Positions 46,256-57,636 of a stretch of 64,000 bases of DNA are shown piece by piece. The notes under the pieces are model-generated. The model saw only the letters and a list, made by a program, of their open reading frames with translations. It was not told the DNA's origin and made no database searches. The translations under genes and the position numbers were made by a program. Origin of the DNA: Dallia pectoralis (taxonomy: Eukaryota; Chordata; Actinopteri; Esociformes; Umbridae); the NCBI GenBank assembly GCA_029465975.1, contig CM055745.1, positions 8,650,252 to 8,714,251 on the forward strand, written 5' to 3'. Positions within the stretch are counted from its first letter, which is position 1; each line of letters begins with the position of its first letter.

Positions 46256-49200
46256 GCAAGCTACGCTTCAAATCTTTTCAGAACAGATCTGGCTTTGACA
46301 TCACAACATATGTTACTGGAAGTATCTCACAGTAACAATTACATGTGGCTCATAAACAACAAAGCTGTGATATTGCTTGTGGCTCTGCTGCTCACTGACA
46401 CTATTGCATATTGCTATCTCCCAAACCCATAAGCGGCTTCTCAGCCTTTAGCTTTCAATTGTCAGTACATTAAACACTTTCAAAACACAACACTGCAGGC
46501 AATGTTACATTTTGAGGAGTGCTTGTGTGTTACCAATGACAACAGATATGTTGCTGTATTTCACTTTGAGAGCTGTGCCATTTGAGTTGATGGTTTGAAT
46601 GCTACATGTGCTTTTGTGAATGACAGCTGTGGGCTACATTTGCACAGACGATTCCATTTGCTGGATTGGAAATCTGGCACCATGGCGAGATTCTGCAAAC
46701 TGTGTGATTCAGCAAACCAGTGATTTAGCTACGCACAACTTTTGGTTTTCACAATGGATTTTAGTGTTTTAGCAATTCAGAGCTACTGTATAATATATAT
46801 TCATATTGTTATATTCTACATTTATATAACATTTCTACAATGCACTATTTTATATATTATTCTTGCACACATTTTCTTAGTTATTACTGCCTATATGCTG
46901 TGTGCAATTCACAAGTGTCTCATGTTAAACAATCTGTGCCAGGTGCATTGACCAATAATGGGCTTTGACTTTGCTGAGCTACGTGACTTTGAGATCAAAT
47001 ATCTGTTGTGCCCCCTGCTGGGCAACCTGCAGAGGCCCAGGTAGCTGCAGGTGAGGCCAAGTGAAATACATTCAGTATCCATTTTCTGTGAGCAACATAG
47101 ATGAGCATTTTAATAGTAGACACAAGAATTTCACTGAAAATGATCAACCAAGTGTTCATAATGATATTATAAAACAGAGCAGTAACTTAGTATTAAATAT
47201 TAAAAGTGCTGCTACTACATTAAGTCCATATTCTCACATGAGGAAGGTAATCAGTAGTATAGAAAATGGACGATGTATTCATTACATGTTTGTTATTGAA
47301 TCACAGTTATGTGTCATTCTCGGGCCTTAGCTAATCGAGACATTGTGTCTTCTTTACAGTTAATGTAAATCTAAGAAATGTTTTTCTCCATTGTGCGGGT
47401 TTAAGCAAGCAGAGAAGAGTAAGGCCTACTTCAAATGATCTTACTGAGGGAAGAAGCGAGCATCAGTGCTGAGGCTGTGACACCACAGCAAAAGGTGACG
47501 TGCAGTAATTTGGTTTTATTTGTTTCTCATCCGGAAATTCAGAAGTAGAAAGTGACCTCTGTTGTGTTGAAGCCCAATCAACTGGATAAGCCAGTATCTA
47601 TGCCTGCCCAGCACAATAATCTAGATTGACAAGAGTCTATGGGACATCATGGAGTGATAGATAATAGATTGACTTTCATCTGTGTAGACAGTGCGTAACA
47701 ATTACATCTAGCTGTACAATGATATGATTAACTATTTCAACATTAAACAAGACAGTTAATTGTCAGAGACTGCTGAATTGGATAAAACACACTAATCACT
47801 CCTATATATATATCCCTAAAAAACACAATGAAGGAGGACTCCATCATCTTCAAGGAAGGTTCCAGTGTGTATGTAAAACACACTGGGACCTCCTTTGCAT
47901 TATAAGTGCAGGGTCAGTAAGGCAGACACAGACAACAATATCCCAAATACAACAATCACTCTAGAAAATCACTATAAACATAAGGCGCTCTGTTATCTTA
48001 TTGACTCAGGGACAAAGGAGGACCAGCCTCTCTGTACTTGGCCGTCTATGGACATTTCTGCAATTCAGAGAGGAAGGTGATCAAGACAATTAAATATCAT
48101 GGGTCAGTATTGACTTATCTTACAACATTTAATTCCCATTATCTACCTGGATTCAACATTTAACACAAAATACACTGACTGTAGATCCTTGCTATATACA
48201 TATATATATCTACACTTTGAGTGTGATCTACCAAAAGATTTCACAGTGTTTTAATATATTGATTAGATTGTTGGCCTTTTTTACATATTATTATTGTGTG
48301 ATAGTATTGATCCTATATGTGTTTTAGTATAATGGGTGACTCATGTGTGTGTGTATTTATCTATAGGTGATTTAGTATAATATGGCCTTTCCATGTGTGT
48401 GTACATGTATATGTGCTATTTAGTAACAATAACAATATCTCAATTGAACAAAACAGAGTGACCTTTTTACATTTTGAAACAATTATTTTAAATGTTTTGT
48501 TGATCTATACTATTATTTCTGATGATATTGTTTGACTGTTTGTCTATTTTCCTGCTTTCTTTTACTTTTTCATTGAGATAGTATTTGAAACATGTTTGAG
48601 TGATGATCAGAACTGAACTACAAATAATGTTGTTAGTCTTGAGAAGAGTAACTTAAACGACTGGCCAGAAGTCTGTTCTATTTGGAGAGGGCAAATGCTG
48701 ATGTCATGTTGCCCACGGGAGCCAGCGGGAGAACGAGACTGGGCTTCTCTGATCAGCTCTCCAGAAATATCAAGTGTTCCCTATCTCCCATATTCACTGT
48801 AGTATTGTTCTTTGATATGTGCATTTATTTATGTTTACCTCAAGTCAGCCCATCTGTCAATCACATTGTTCTGTGAGCTACTTTAATTCAGTCCCATGTG
48901 AGCTTTCCACTCTGCTCTTTCAGTTGCGAACAGAATATCATGATGTGTGAGAAGAGCAGAAGAGGTTCAGAAAATGGTGGTTGACTCCAGAGAAATCTTT
49001 GAGTCAGAGGGATGAAAGTGTGGTGTGGCAGGAGGCGAGTAAGAGAACCTCATGTCTGAGAACATGAGCCAGAAGAGGAGCACAACGACACACTGGAGAA
49101 AAATGAGATATCCTGACACTGCTGTTGAATGTTTCATTATGAGAACATTTAAGCTTTATGTAGCACTGTTTAACTCAATAATAATGTACGCACTGGAGCA

Positions 49201-50494
49201 AGACGCTGTGACCTTTCTAGTGAGCAATGTGTTGAATAATTTAACATGAAACTGAAGAATGTGAAAAGGTAGAATGCTGCCACCCAATTATTCACTGGCT
49301 CAATGCTTCAATATTGTATTTTTGAGCATAATATTCAGTTTTCTTCTTTCATTCAGGTCAGTTTCCTGTTCTCAACATGAACTCAAAATCTAACACAGAA
49401 AATCGACAAGAGGAACCCAACACTCTGAACAAAAGCTCTGCACAGAGGCTCTACATCACAGAAGGTGAGGGTGGGCTCAATAATGAGCATGAGGAGTAGT
49501 TTAGATGGTGTAACCAAGAAGGCACAGACCAGAGACAGCACGTAAAAATGTATTGACATCAAGCCCATACCTGAACAAGATGAAACCTATCAGGCTGTGC
49601 TTTGACAAAAAGGAATTCGCTGGAAAAAATGCTCTGTGCACCTTCGTGCAGGCACAGGCTTTCTCGCAGGAGCTGAGGCTGATGAGGAAAACTCAGTTTG
49701 ATTCAGCTCATCAATCATTTCTCAATTGAAAACAGGCAGCAGAGGCCAACTTTGCAACTAAAGTTCTGTTCATCTTTGATGGTCTGGTGTGTCGACTGCC
49801 CCTTATTCAAGGGCAACAGAGCTGTTCTGGTAACAAGTCAGCCACAGTGGTTGCGACAAGCCTGCCTCATCAGAGAAATCTGCTTTCCCTCTGCTCTCCT
49901 CTGAATCTTTACCAGACACCGGCGCAGCTGTCAGACTGTGTGTTGTGCCAATGGACTAATATTTGCAGAAGGAGGAAGTACTTCGAGATTCGTGATGAGG
50001 ATTTGTACATAAAGACATCAAGGAATGTGTCTGAGTCTTCTGTTAGTTGTTGCTACAATCCTTGAAGCACATGTTGACTGAATGATCAGAGCTGCCCAAA
50101 TTTAACAGGCAATGTACTCACGCTTCTTGTGTTTCAGTCCTGAAGCAGGAGTGTGATGAAGAGACTGAATCCACACTGGAAATACAGAGAAAGGCATTAA
50201 TTTCCTGGGGGAAGCTGGCTTTTGGCACAGCTACGAAAATTTGATCTGATTTTCTGAGCGACCTGGTCGGCGATATGAATGAAGCATCAGTGTACTCAGG
50301 AGTCTGTGCACAGATGTTTACAGAGCAGGGCCGGGAGGGAGGTGTTACTGCTGTCTCCATCTGAGCTTCAGGAAGTTTCTTTGCTCTACTCATCTGTGTT
50401 TATCTCATTCAGCAACAATAATACAATGGATGAGCAGCAATCAGCAATAAACCTGAAATCATTTCAGCAAGACAGCAGTGGTTCCAGAGTGAAC
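46256..50494 (-). repeat. Low-fidelity inverted copy of about 22,710-27,698
   Basis: Begins AAGCTACGCTTCAAATC, the reverse complement of about 27,690, and proceeds to TCAGCAAGACAGCAGTG, equivalent to about 22,735 in the NACHT exon. The order of NLR exons is therefore reversed (plus strand): start exon near 47,410-47,495, N-terminal exons near 48,690-49,110, NACHT from about 49,360. Very high indel and substitution load; no usable ORF. Confidence 0.85.
49360..50494 (+). pseudogene. FISNA-NACHT exon, inverted noisy copy, cut by gap
   Basis: Recognisable by short pieces such as AQRLYITEGEGG-like coding, KVLFIFDGL-like coding near 49,760 and NEASVYSGVCTQMF near 50,280. Ends at the assembly gap at the codons for SRVN. 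No function inferred. Confidence 0.75.
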
Positions 50495-50994
50495 NNNNNN
50501 NNNNNNNNNNNNNNNNNNNNNNNNNNNNNNNNNNNNNNNNNNNNNNNNNNNNNNNNNNNNNNNNNNNNNNNNNNNNNNNNNNNNNNNNNNNNNNNNNNNN
50601 NNNNNNNNNNNNNNNNNNNNNNNNNNNNNNNNNNNNNNNNNNNNNNNNNNNNNNNNNNNNNNNNNNNNNNNNNNNNNNNNNNNNNNNNNNNNNNNNNNNN
50701 NNNNNNNNNNNNNNNNNNNNNNNNNNNNNNNNNNNNNNNNNNNNNNNNNNNNNNNNNNNNNNNNNNNNNNNNNNNNNNNNNNNNNNNNNNNNNNNNNNNN
50801 NNNNNNNNNNNNNNNNNNNNNNNNNNNNNNNNNNNNNNNNNNNNNNNNNNNNNNNNNNNNNNNNNNNNNNNNNNNNNNNNNNNNNNNNNNNNNNNNNNNN
50901 NNNNNNNNNNNNNNNNNNNNNNNNNNNNNNNNNNNNNNNNNNNNNNNNNNNNNNNNNNNNNNNNNNNNNNNNNNNNNNNNNNNNNNNNNNNNNN
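50495..50994. other. Assembly gap (500 N)
   Basis: Placeholder gap between the low-fidelity block and the 30-bp minisatellite. The left edge of the array is unknown. Confidence 0.99.
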
Positions 50995-52933
50995 TATATA
51001 GAGGGAGGGTTTATACTGGACGTATATATAGAGGGAGGGTTTATACTGGACGTATATATAGAGGGAGGGTTTATACTGGACGTATATATAGAGGGAGGGT
51101 TTATACTGGACGTATATATAGAGGGAGGGTTTATACTGGACGTATATATAGAGGGAGGGTTTATACTGGACGTATATATAGAGGGAGGGTTTATACTGGA
51201 CGTATATATAGAGGGAGGGTTTATACTGGACGTATATATAGAGGGAGGGTTTATACTGGACGTATATATAGAGGGAGGGTTTATACTGGACGTATATATA
51301 GAGGGAGGGTTTATACTGGACGTATATATAGAGGGAGGGTTTATACTGGACGTATATATAGAGGGAGGGTTTATACTGGACGTATATATAGAGGGAGGGT
51401 TTATACTGGACGTATATATAGAGGGAGGGTTTATACTGGACGTATATATAGAGGGAGGGTTTATACTGGACGTATATATAGAGGGAGGGTTTATACTGGA
51501 CGTATATATAGAGGGAGGGTTTATACTGGACGTATATATAGAGGGAGGGTTTATACTGGACGTATATATAGAGGGAGGGTTTATACTGGACGTATATATA
51601 GAGGGAGGGTTTATACTGGACGTATATATAGAGGGAGGGTTTATACTGGACGTATATATAGAGGGAGGGTTTATACTGGACGTATATATAGAGGGAGGGT
51701 TTATACTGGACGTATATATAGAGGGAGGGTTTATACTGGACGTATATATAGAGGGAGGGTTTATACTGGACGTATATATAGAGGGAGGGTTTATACTGGA
51801 CGTATATATAGAGGGAGGGTTTATACTGGACGTATATATAGAGGGAGGGTTTATACTGGACGTATATATAGAGGGAGGGTTTATACTGGACGTATATATA
51901 GAGGGAGGGTTTATACTGGACGTATATATAGAGGGAGGGTTTATACTGGACGTATATATAGAGGGAGGGTTTATACTGGACGTATATATAGAGGGAGGGT
52001 TTATACTGGACGTATATATAGAGGGAGGGTTTATACTGGACGTATATATAGAGGGAGGGTTATACTGGACGTATATATAGAGGGAGGGTTTATACTGGAC
52101 GTATATATAGAGGGAGGGTTTATACTGGACGTATATATAGAGGGAGGGTTTATACTGGACGTATATATAGAGGGAGGGTTTATACTGGACGTATATATAG
52201 AGGGAGGGTTTATACTGGACGTATATATAGAGGGAGGGTTTATACTGGACGTATATATAGAGGGAGGGTTTATACTGGGACGTATATATAGAGGGAGGGT
52301 TTATACTGGACGTATATATAGAGGGAGGGTTTATACTGGGTATATATAGAGGGAGGGTTTATACTGGACGTATATATAGAGGGAGGGTTTATACTGGACG
52401 TATATATAGAGGGAGGGTTTATACTGGACGTATATATAGAGGGAGGGTTTATACTGGACGTATATATAGAGGGAGGGTTTATACTGGACGTATATATAGA
52501 GGGAGGGTTTATACTGGACGTATATATAGAGGGAGGGTTTATACTGGACGTATATATAGAGGGAGGGTTTATACTGGACGTATATATAGAGGGAGGGTTT
52601 ATACTGGACACGTATATATATACTGAGGGGGAGGGTTTATACTGGACGTATATATAGAGGGAGGGTTTATACTGGACGTATATATAGAGGGAGGGTTTAT
52701 ACTGGACGTATATATAGAGGGAGGGTTTATACTGGACGTATATATAGAGGGAGGGTTTATACTGGACGTATTTATAGAGGGAGGGTTTATACTGGACGTA
52801 TATATAGAGGGAGGGTTTATACTGGACGTATATATAGAGGGAGGGTTTATACTGGATACGTATATATAGAGGGAGGGTTTATACTGGACGTATATGTAGA
52901 GGGAGGGTTTATACTGGACGTATATATAGAGGG
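50995..52933. repeat. 30-bp minisatellite, left part
   Basis: About 65 units of GTATATATAGAGGGAGGGTT plus TATACTGGAC, nearly perfect. The first 35 units are identical. The period of 30 keeps all six frames in phase; minus-strand frames give SSINPPSIYT repeats that are not proteins. Interrupted at 52,933 by the Gypsy element and resumed at 58,070. Confidence 0.98.
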
Positions 52934-53366
52934 TGTCAGTGTTGATGTAGGTGGCGGAAGGATGGAGCCAGACAACCCACGGAAATACTCTCGAGACTTT
53001 AATACCGTACGGAAGAAACCCGTAGTATTACTCCAAGCCACACAGGCAAAGTAGAAGATGCGACGCAGCGCACAAACGAACCACTCCTCACACGGAGGTA
53101 TCATAAACAAAGAGCCCCGAGCTCACAACAAGACTCGGGCTGCACAATATCACACGTAACATGTAACAATTCCACACAAAGACAACCAATACAAAGGGAG
53201 CTTATATAGACCTCTAATGAGGTAATGGACACCAGGTGAGTGATGACGAGACTGAACAAGGTGTGCAGGGAGGCGGAGCTTCGGTGACGACTAATAGGCC
53301 GGGGAGGACGACCGCCGAATACCGCCCGCAGGTGGAGCTGCCGCTTCTCCCGTAGGAGTCATGACA
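52934..53366 (-). repeat. 3' LTR of the Gypsy element
   Basis: On the plus strand it begins TGTCAGTGTTGATG and ends GGAGTCATGACA, so the element's termini are TGTCA...TGACA. Differs from the 5' LTR by GGG/GAG at about 53,148 and TGC/TGT near 53,268. Confidence 0.95.
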
Positions 53367-56300
53367 GTATCCCCCACCTGACGCGCGGCTCCGGCAGCGC
53401 GTCGACCCCGACCTCGGGGCCGACCCGGAGGACGAGGAGCTGGACGATCAGGGCGCCGACGATGGAACTCCCGTCGTAGTTCTGGGTCCAGAATATCCCT
53501 CGCCGGCACCCAACATCGCTCCTCCGGGCCATACCCCTCCCACTCCACCAGGTACTGGGCGACCCCCCCCCGACGTCTGGAGTCGATGACGTTGTTCACC
53601 CTGTACGCCGGGACCCCCTCGATGTCCAGGGGGGGCGGGGGGGTCTCCAGCACCCTAGATCGCTGGAGGGGACCAGCCACCACCGGCCTGAGGAGAGAAA
53701 CATGAAACGAGGGATTAATGCGATAGTCAGGTGGCAGCTGCAATCGATAAGTCACCTCGTTGATTCTCCCCAGGACTTTAAATGGCCCCACAAACCGCGG
53801 ACCCAACTTCCGGCAGGGCAGGCGGACGGGAAGGTTCCGGGTCGAGAGCCAGACCCGATCCCCCGGGGTGTAAACGGGCGCGTCACTGCGCCTCCGGTCA
53901 GCGGCTGCCTTTTGGCGCTGTCCAGCGTGCTGAAGGTGAACGTGTGTGGCGTTCCACGTCACCTCAGCCAGCCTGAACCAGTCATCCACTGCCGGTACCC
54001 CGGTGTCAGGCTGGCTCTGCTGCCACGGTGCCAGGACCGGCTGGTAACCTAGAACACACTGAAAAGGTGTTAGCTGAGTAGAGGAGTGACGGAGTGAGTT
54101 CTGGGCATACTCTGCCCACGGCAGAAACTCCGCCCACTCCCCCGGCCGGTCCTGACAATAAGACCTTAGGAACCTCCCCAGATCCTGGTTAACCCTTTCC
54201 ACCTGCCCATTAGCTTCGGGGTGGTACCCGGAGGTCAAACTGACCGAGACCCCCAAGCGCTTCATGAACGCCCTCCATACACTGGAAGTGAACTGGGGGC
54301 CTCGATCTGACACAATGTCCTCCGGAACCCCGTAGTGCCGGAAGACGTGTGTAAATAGGGCCTCGGCGGTCTGCAGGGCCGTAGGGAGACCTCCCAGAGG
54401 CAGGAAGCGGCAGGCCTTTGAAAACCGGTCCACGACGACCAGGACCGTAGTATAACCTTGAGAGAGAGGGAGGTCAGTCACAAAATCAATACTCAAACGA
54501 GACCATGGTCGCCGCGGAATGGGCAAAGGATGAAGCTTACCTGCCGGAAGGTGTCCAGGTGCCTTACACTGGGCACACACGGAACACGAAGACACGTACA
54601 ACCTCACATCCTTGGCCAAACCAGGCCACCAATACTTATTGGTAAGGCAACGCACCGTCCGACCAATACCTGGGTGGCCCGATGACACCGATGTGTGGGC
54701 CCAGCAGATGAGACGGTCGCGAACATCCAGCGGTACGTAAACGCGCCCCTCCGGACACTGAGGAGGCGATGGTTCCACACGCAGCGCACGCTGGATGTCC
54801 GCATCTACCTCCCACATCACCGGCGCCACTATACAAGAAGCAGGAAGAATAGGTGAGTTATCCACCTGCCTCTCATGTGTGTCATACAGTCTGGACAGCG
54901 CATCTGCCTTGACGTTTTTGTACCCGGGATGTACGATAGGGTGAAATCGAACCGGGTAAAAAAGCGCCCACCTGGCCTGACGAGGGTTAAGCCTCCTCGC
55001 AGCCCGTATGTACTCCAGGTTACGGTGGTCAGTCCAGACTACAAACGGGTGTTTCGCTCCCTCGAGCCAGTGTCTCCACTCTGTCAGAGCTCTGACTACC
55101 GCTAACAGCTCCCTATCACCTACGTCATAGTTTTGTTCCGCCGCACTGAGCTTCCGCGAGTAGAACGCACAGGGACGTACTTTGGATGGTGTGCCCGAAC
55201 GCTGAGACAGTACTGCACCTATCCCAACTTCCGATGCATCCACCTCCACTATGAACGGATGTGATGGATCAGGGTGAGCCAAAACCTGCGCAGATGTGAA
55301 CAGCGTTTTCAACGTACTGAATGCGCAGTCTGTCTCGTTCGTCCAACGAATACGAGACGGCCCCCCCTTCAACAATGATGTAATGGGAGCTGCTACCCTG
55401 CCAAAATTCTTGATGAACCGGCGATAGAAGTTGGCGAATCCCATGAACCTCTGTACCGCCTTAACCGTGGTTGGAACGGGCCAATTACGCACGGCCGCCA
55501 CGCGATCAACCTCCATCTCCACCCCCCCCGTGGTTATGTGGAACCCAAGAAAGGAGACTGCTCGCTGAAAAAACAGACATTTTTCCAATTTGGCATACAG
55601 GTCATGCGCCCTCAGTCGCTCCAGTACTCTGCGAACCAGGGAAACATGGTCAGCCCGGTCGTCCGAATACACCAGGATGTCATCGATGTACACGAACACC
55701 CCGCGACCGATCATGTCACGAAAGATGTTGTTCACAAAGGACTGGAAAACCGACGGAGCATTCATCAGCCCGTATGGCATCACCAGGTATTCGTAATGAC
55801 CTGAAGTGGTGCTGAATGCTGTTTTCCACTCATCTCCCTCTCGGATACGCACCAAATTGTATGCGCTCCTGAGATCTAACTTAGTGAAAAAGCGGGCCCC
55901 GTGCATTGACTCGATCACAGATGAAATCAGTGGGAGAGGGTACCGATAACGAACTGTGATGCTGTTCAGCGCCCGATAATCAATGCACGGTCGCAAACCA
56001 CCATCCTTCTTTTTCACAAAGAAAAAACTCGAGGAGGCTGAGGAAGTGGAATGGCGGATTATCCCCTGACTCAATGCCTCGGACACATACGTCTCCATCG
56101 CCTGTGTCTCTGCCTGAGACAGGGGATACACGTGACTATGTGGCGGTACAGAGCCTACCTGCAGGTCGATCGCGCAATCCCCCGGACGATGAGGAGGTAA
56201 TTTAGTGGCCAATTTTTTTGAAAATGTGTGTGCCAGATCAGAATACTCTGGGGAATACGCACAGAGGAGACACTGTCTGGACTCTCCACCGTCGTCGCAC

Positions 56301-56434
56301 CGACGGAAACACCCATACACCTTCCCTGACACTCCCGTGACCATCCCGTCAAGGTCCTCTGAGGCCATGAAAACTGTGGGTTGTGTCGAGACAGCCAAGG
56401 CATGCCCAACACTACGGGAAGGAAGGTGAATCAA
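53291..56434 (-). CDS. Gypsy Pol polyprotein: RT, RNase H, integrase, chromodomain
   Basis: 1,047 open codons. RT: KLDLRSAYN (catalytic D187) and YIDD at 249-252. RNase H: VEVDASEVGIGAVL near 397-410 and WTDHRNLEY near 467. Integrase: zinc-binding H580, H587, C617, C620, then D650, D710, E746 (D,D35E). Chromodomain about 943-995 (YRVNNVIDSRRRGG...YLVEWEGYG...CWVPARDIL), which targets chromoviral integration to chromatin marks. Residues before about 65 are out of the true frame. The last 24 residues and the stop lie inside the 3' LTR. Copies and integrates the element's DNA. Confidence 0.95.
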   Translation of the reverse strand: MIHLPSRSVGHALAVSTQPTVFMASEDLDGMVTGVSGKVYGCFRRCDDGGESRQCLLCAYSPEYSDLAHTFSKKLATKLPPHRPGDCAIDLQVGSVPPHSHVYPLSQAETQAMETYVSEALSQGIIRHSTSSASSSFFFVKKKDGGLRPCIDYRALNSITVRYRYPLPLISSVIESMHGARFFTKLDLRSAYNLVRIREGDEWKTAFSTTSGHYEYLVMPYGLMNAPSVFQSFVNNIFRDMIGRGVFVYIDDILVYSDDRADHVSLVRRVLERLRAHDLYAKLEKCLFFQRAVSFLGFHITTGGVEMEVDRVAAVRNWPVPTTVKAVQRFMGFANFYRRFIKNFGRVAAPITSLLKGGPSRIRWTNETDCAFSTLKTLFTSAQVLAHPDPSHPFIVEVDASEVGIGAVLSQRSGTPSKVRPCAFYSRKLSAAEQNYDVGDRELLAVVRALTEWRHWLEGAKHPFVVWTDHRNLEYIRAARRLNPRQARWALFYPVRFHPIVHPGYKNVKADALSRLYDTHERQVDNSPILPASCIVAPVMWEVDADIQRALRVEPSPPQCPEGRVYVPLDVRDRLICWAHTSVSSGHPGIGRTVRCLTNKYWWPGLAKDVRLYVSSCSVCAQCKAPGHLPAGKLHPLPIPRRPWSRLSIDFVTDLPLSQGYTTVLVVVDRFSKACRFLPLGGLPTALQTAEALFTHVFRHYGVPEDIVSDRGPQFTSSVWRAFMKRLGVSVSLTSGYHPEANGQVERVNQDLGRFLRSYCQDRPGEWAEFLPWAEYAQNSLRHSSTQLTPFQCVLGYQPVLAPWQQSQPDTGVPAVDDWFRLAEVTWNATHVHLQHAGQRQKAAADRRRSDAPVYTPGDRVWLSTRNLPVRLPCRKLGPRFVGPFKVLGRINEVTYRLQLPPDYRINPSFHVSLLRPVVAGPLQRSRVLETPPPPLDIEGVPAYRVNNVIDSRRRGGVAQYLVEWEGYGPEERCWVPARDILDPELRREFHRRRPDRPAPRPPGRPRGRGRRAAGAARQVGDTVMTPTGEAAAPPAGGIRRSSSPAY

Positions 56435-57611
56435 TAACTTGCAAAGAGATCATTTCAGAGTGTGTGTGTTGTGTGATCATTCTTACTGGTACCGTCACCT
56501 GCGTCACCATCCCCGAACCCAGCGGTCGACTGTCCAGACCTGTGATGGTTCGGGCACAGGCCAACGGCACCACCGGAATCTGTAACTGACTGGCATAGGT
56601 CTTGTCAATGAAATCCCCAGCTGCGCCTGAATCTACGAGCGCCTTACACTGGGGAGACAGAGGGAAAGTGGGGAAACATACGGTGATGGTTGTGTGGGTG
56701 TCAGAGGACCCGGACGGAGTGTGGGGTGTTCTTACCTTCCTTGCCACAGGAGTGTCAGACCCCCTTTCTCCGGGTGTTGAGACCCGCTGGTAGCAATGGG
56801 AGGCAGAGTGCCCTTTCCTGCCACAAAAGGTGCACTCCCGAGGCCGCGCGGTCCCCCTGGACGCGGCGCCTCCCACCTCCATAGGCTCGGAAGCGACAGC
56901 TGAGCTGAACGGAACGAAGGGGACGGGCCCGGACCGTCCGCGCGTAGTGAGGAGATTATCCATCTGTATGGCTAGTTCGACGACCTCCTCGAAGGAGAGG
57001 CCAGCGTCTTTACAGGCCATCTCCCTACGGACGTCCGGGTTCAACCGTACCCGAAAGATGTCAATATAGGCCCGTTCGTTCCACCCAGCTCCCGCGGCCA
57101 GAGTCCTGAACTCCAGCGCGAACTCCTGCACGCTCCTCCTCCCCTGCCTCAGGAGAGCAAGACGCTCGCCAGCCGCCCTTCCCTCGGGCGGCTGATCGAA
57201 CACTGACCGGAAGTACGTAGCGAACGCCCCGTAGTCCCGCAGGATAGGCCCTCTCTCCGACCAGATGGCGTTGGCCCAAGCGAGGGCCTTCCCCGAGAGG
57301 CAGGTGATGAGGGCGGCAACCTTCTGTCGCTCGGAGGGCGCTGGGTTCAGGTCCTCCAAATACAGCTCAAGCTGGAGGAGGAACCCCTGGCAGCGGTCTG
57401 CCGCTCCGTCATATGCCGCGGGTCGCTGTAATTTCAGCACCCCCACTCCCGAGGGCGGGGAACTCGGCAACGGGATCTCCGCGGGGTCCACAGGCTCGGG
57501 AAGTCGGTGGGCCAACCGGTTCATTGTCTCCGTGAGCGCGGTGATGGCTTCCCCCATGGCAGTCAGCGTGGCCGAGTGCTGTCCTAGGGTCCCCTGGACG
57601 TCTGGTTCCAT
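56412..57611 (-). CDS. Gypsy Gag with N-terminal half of protease
   Basis: ATG at 57,611 only 26 bp from the 5' LTR. Residues 1-40 form a heptad-like, probably coiled-coil region; 60-220 are the capsid-like Gag domain (LELYLEDLNP...FATYFRSVFDQP...RLNPDV). A CCHC knuckle CTFCGRKGHSASHC is at 260-273. The protease motif LVDSGAAGDFI is at 325-335. The frame ends at a TAG at 56,412; protease sense continues as LGMPWLSRHNPQFSWP one base back (56,412-56,250), then shifts again into pol. So one C appears lost from a C-run near 56,415. Confidence 0.92.
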   Translation of the reverse strand: MEPDVQGTLGQHSATLTAMGEAITALTETMNRLAHRLPEPVDPAEIPLPSSPPSGVGVLKLQRPAAYDGAADRCQGFLLQLELYLEDLNPAPSERQKVAALITCLSGKALAWANAIWSERGPILRDYGAFATYFRSVFDQPPEGRAAGERLALLRQGRRSVQEFALEFRTLAAGAGWNERAYIDIFRVRLNPDVRREMACKDAGLSFEEVVELAIQMDNLLTTRGRSGPVPFVPFSSAVASEPMEVGGAASRGTARPRECTFCGRKGHSASHCYQRVSTPGERGSDTPVARKVRTPHTPSGSSDTHTTITVCFPTFPLSPQCKALVDSGAAGDFIDKTYASQLQIPVVPLACARTITGLDSRPLGSGMVTQVTVPVRMITQHTHSEMISLQVIDSPSFP

Positions 57612-57625
57612 GGCTCCGTGTGCAG

Positions 57626-57636
57626 GTGTGGAATTC
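57626..57636 (-). promoter_or_regulatory. Putative self-priming primer binding site
   Basis: Directly after the 5' LTR the minus strand reads GAATTCCACAC. This does not start with TGG as tRNA-primed sites do. It is complementary to GTGTGGAATT at 57,880-57,871, the predicted 5' end of the RNA. Confidence 0.6.

Noticed and set aside
49052..49249. Short plus-strand frames in the inverted low-fidelity block as new genes
   Set aside because: The sequence is a degraded copy of NLR introns and exons already described.
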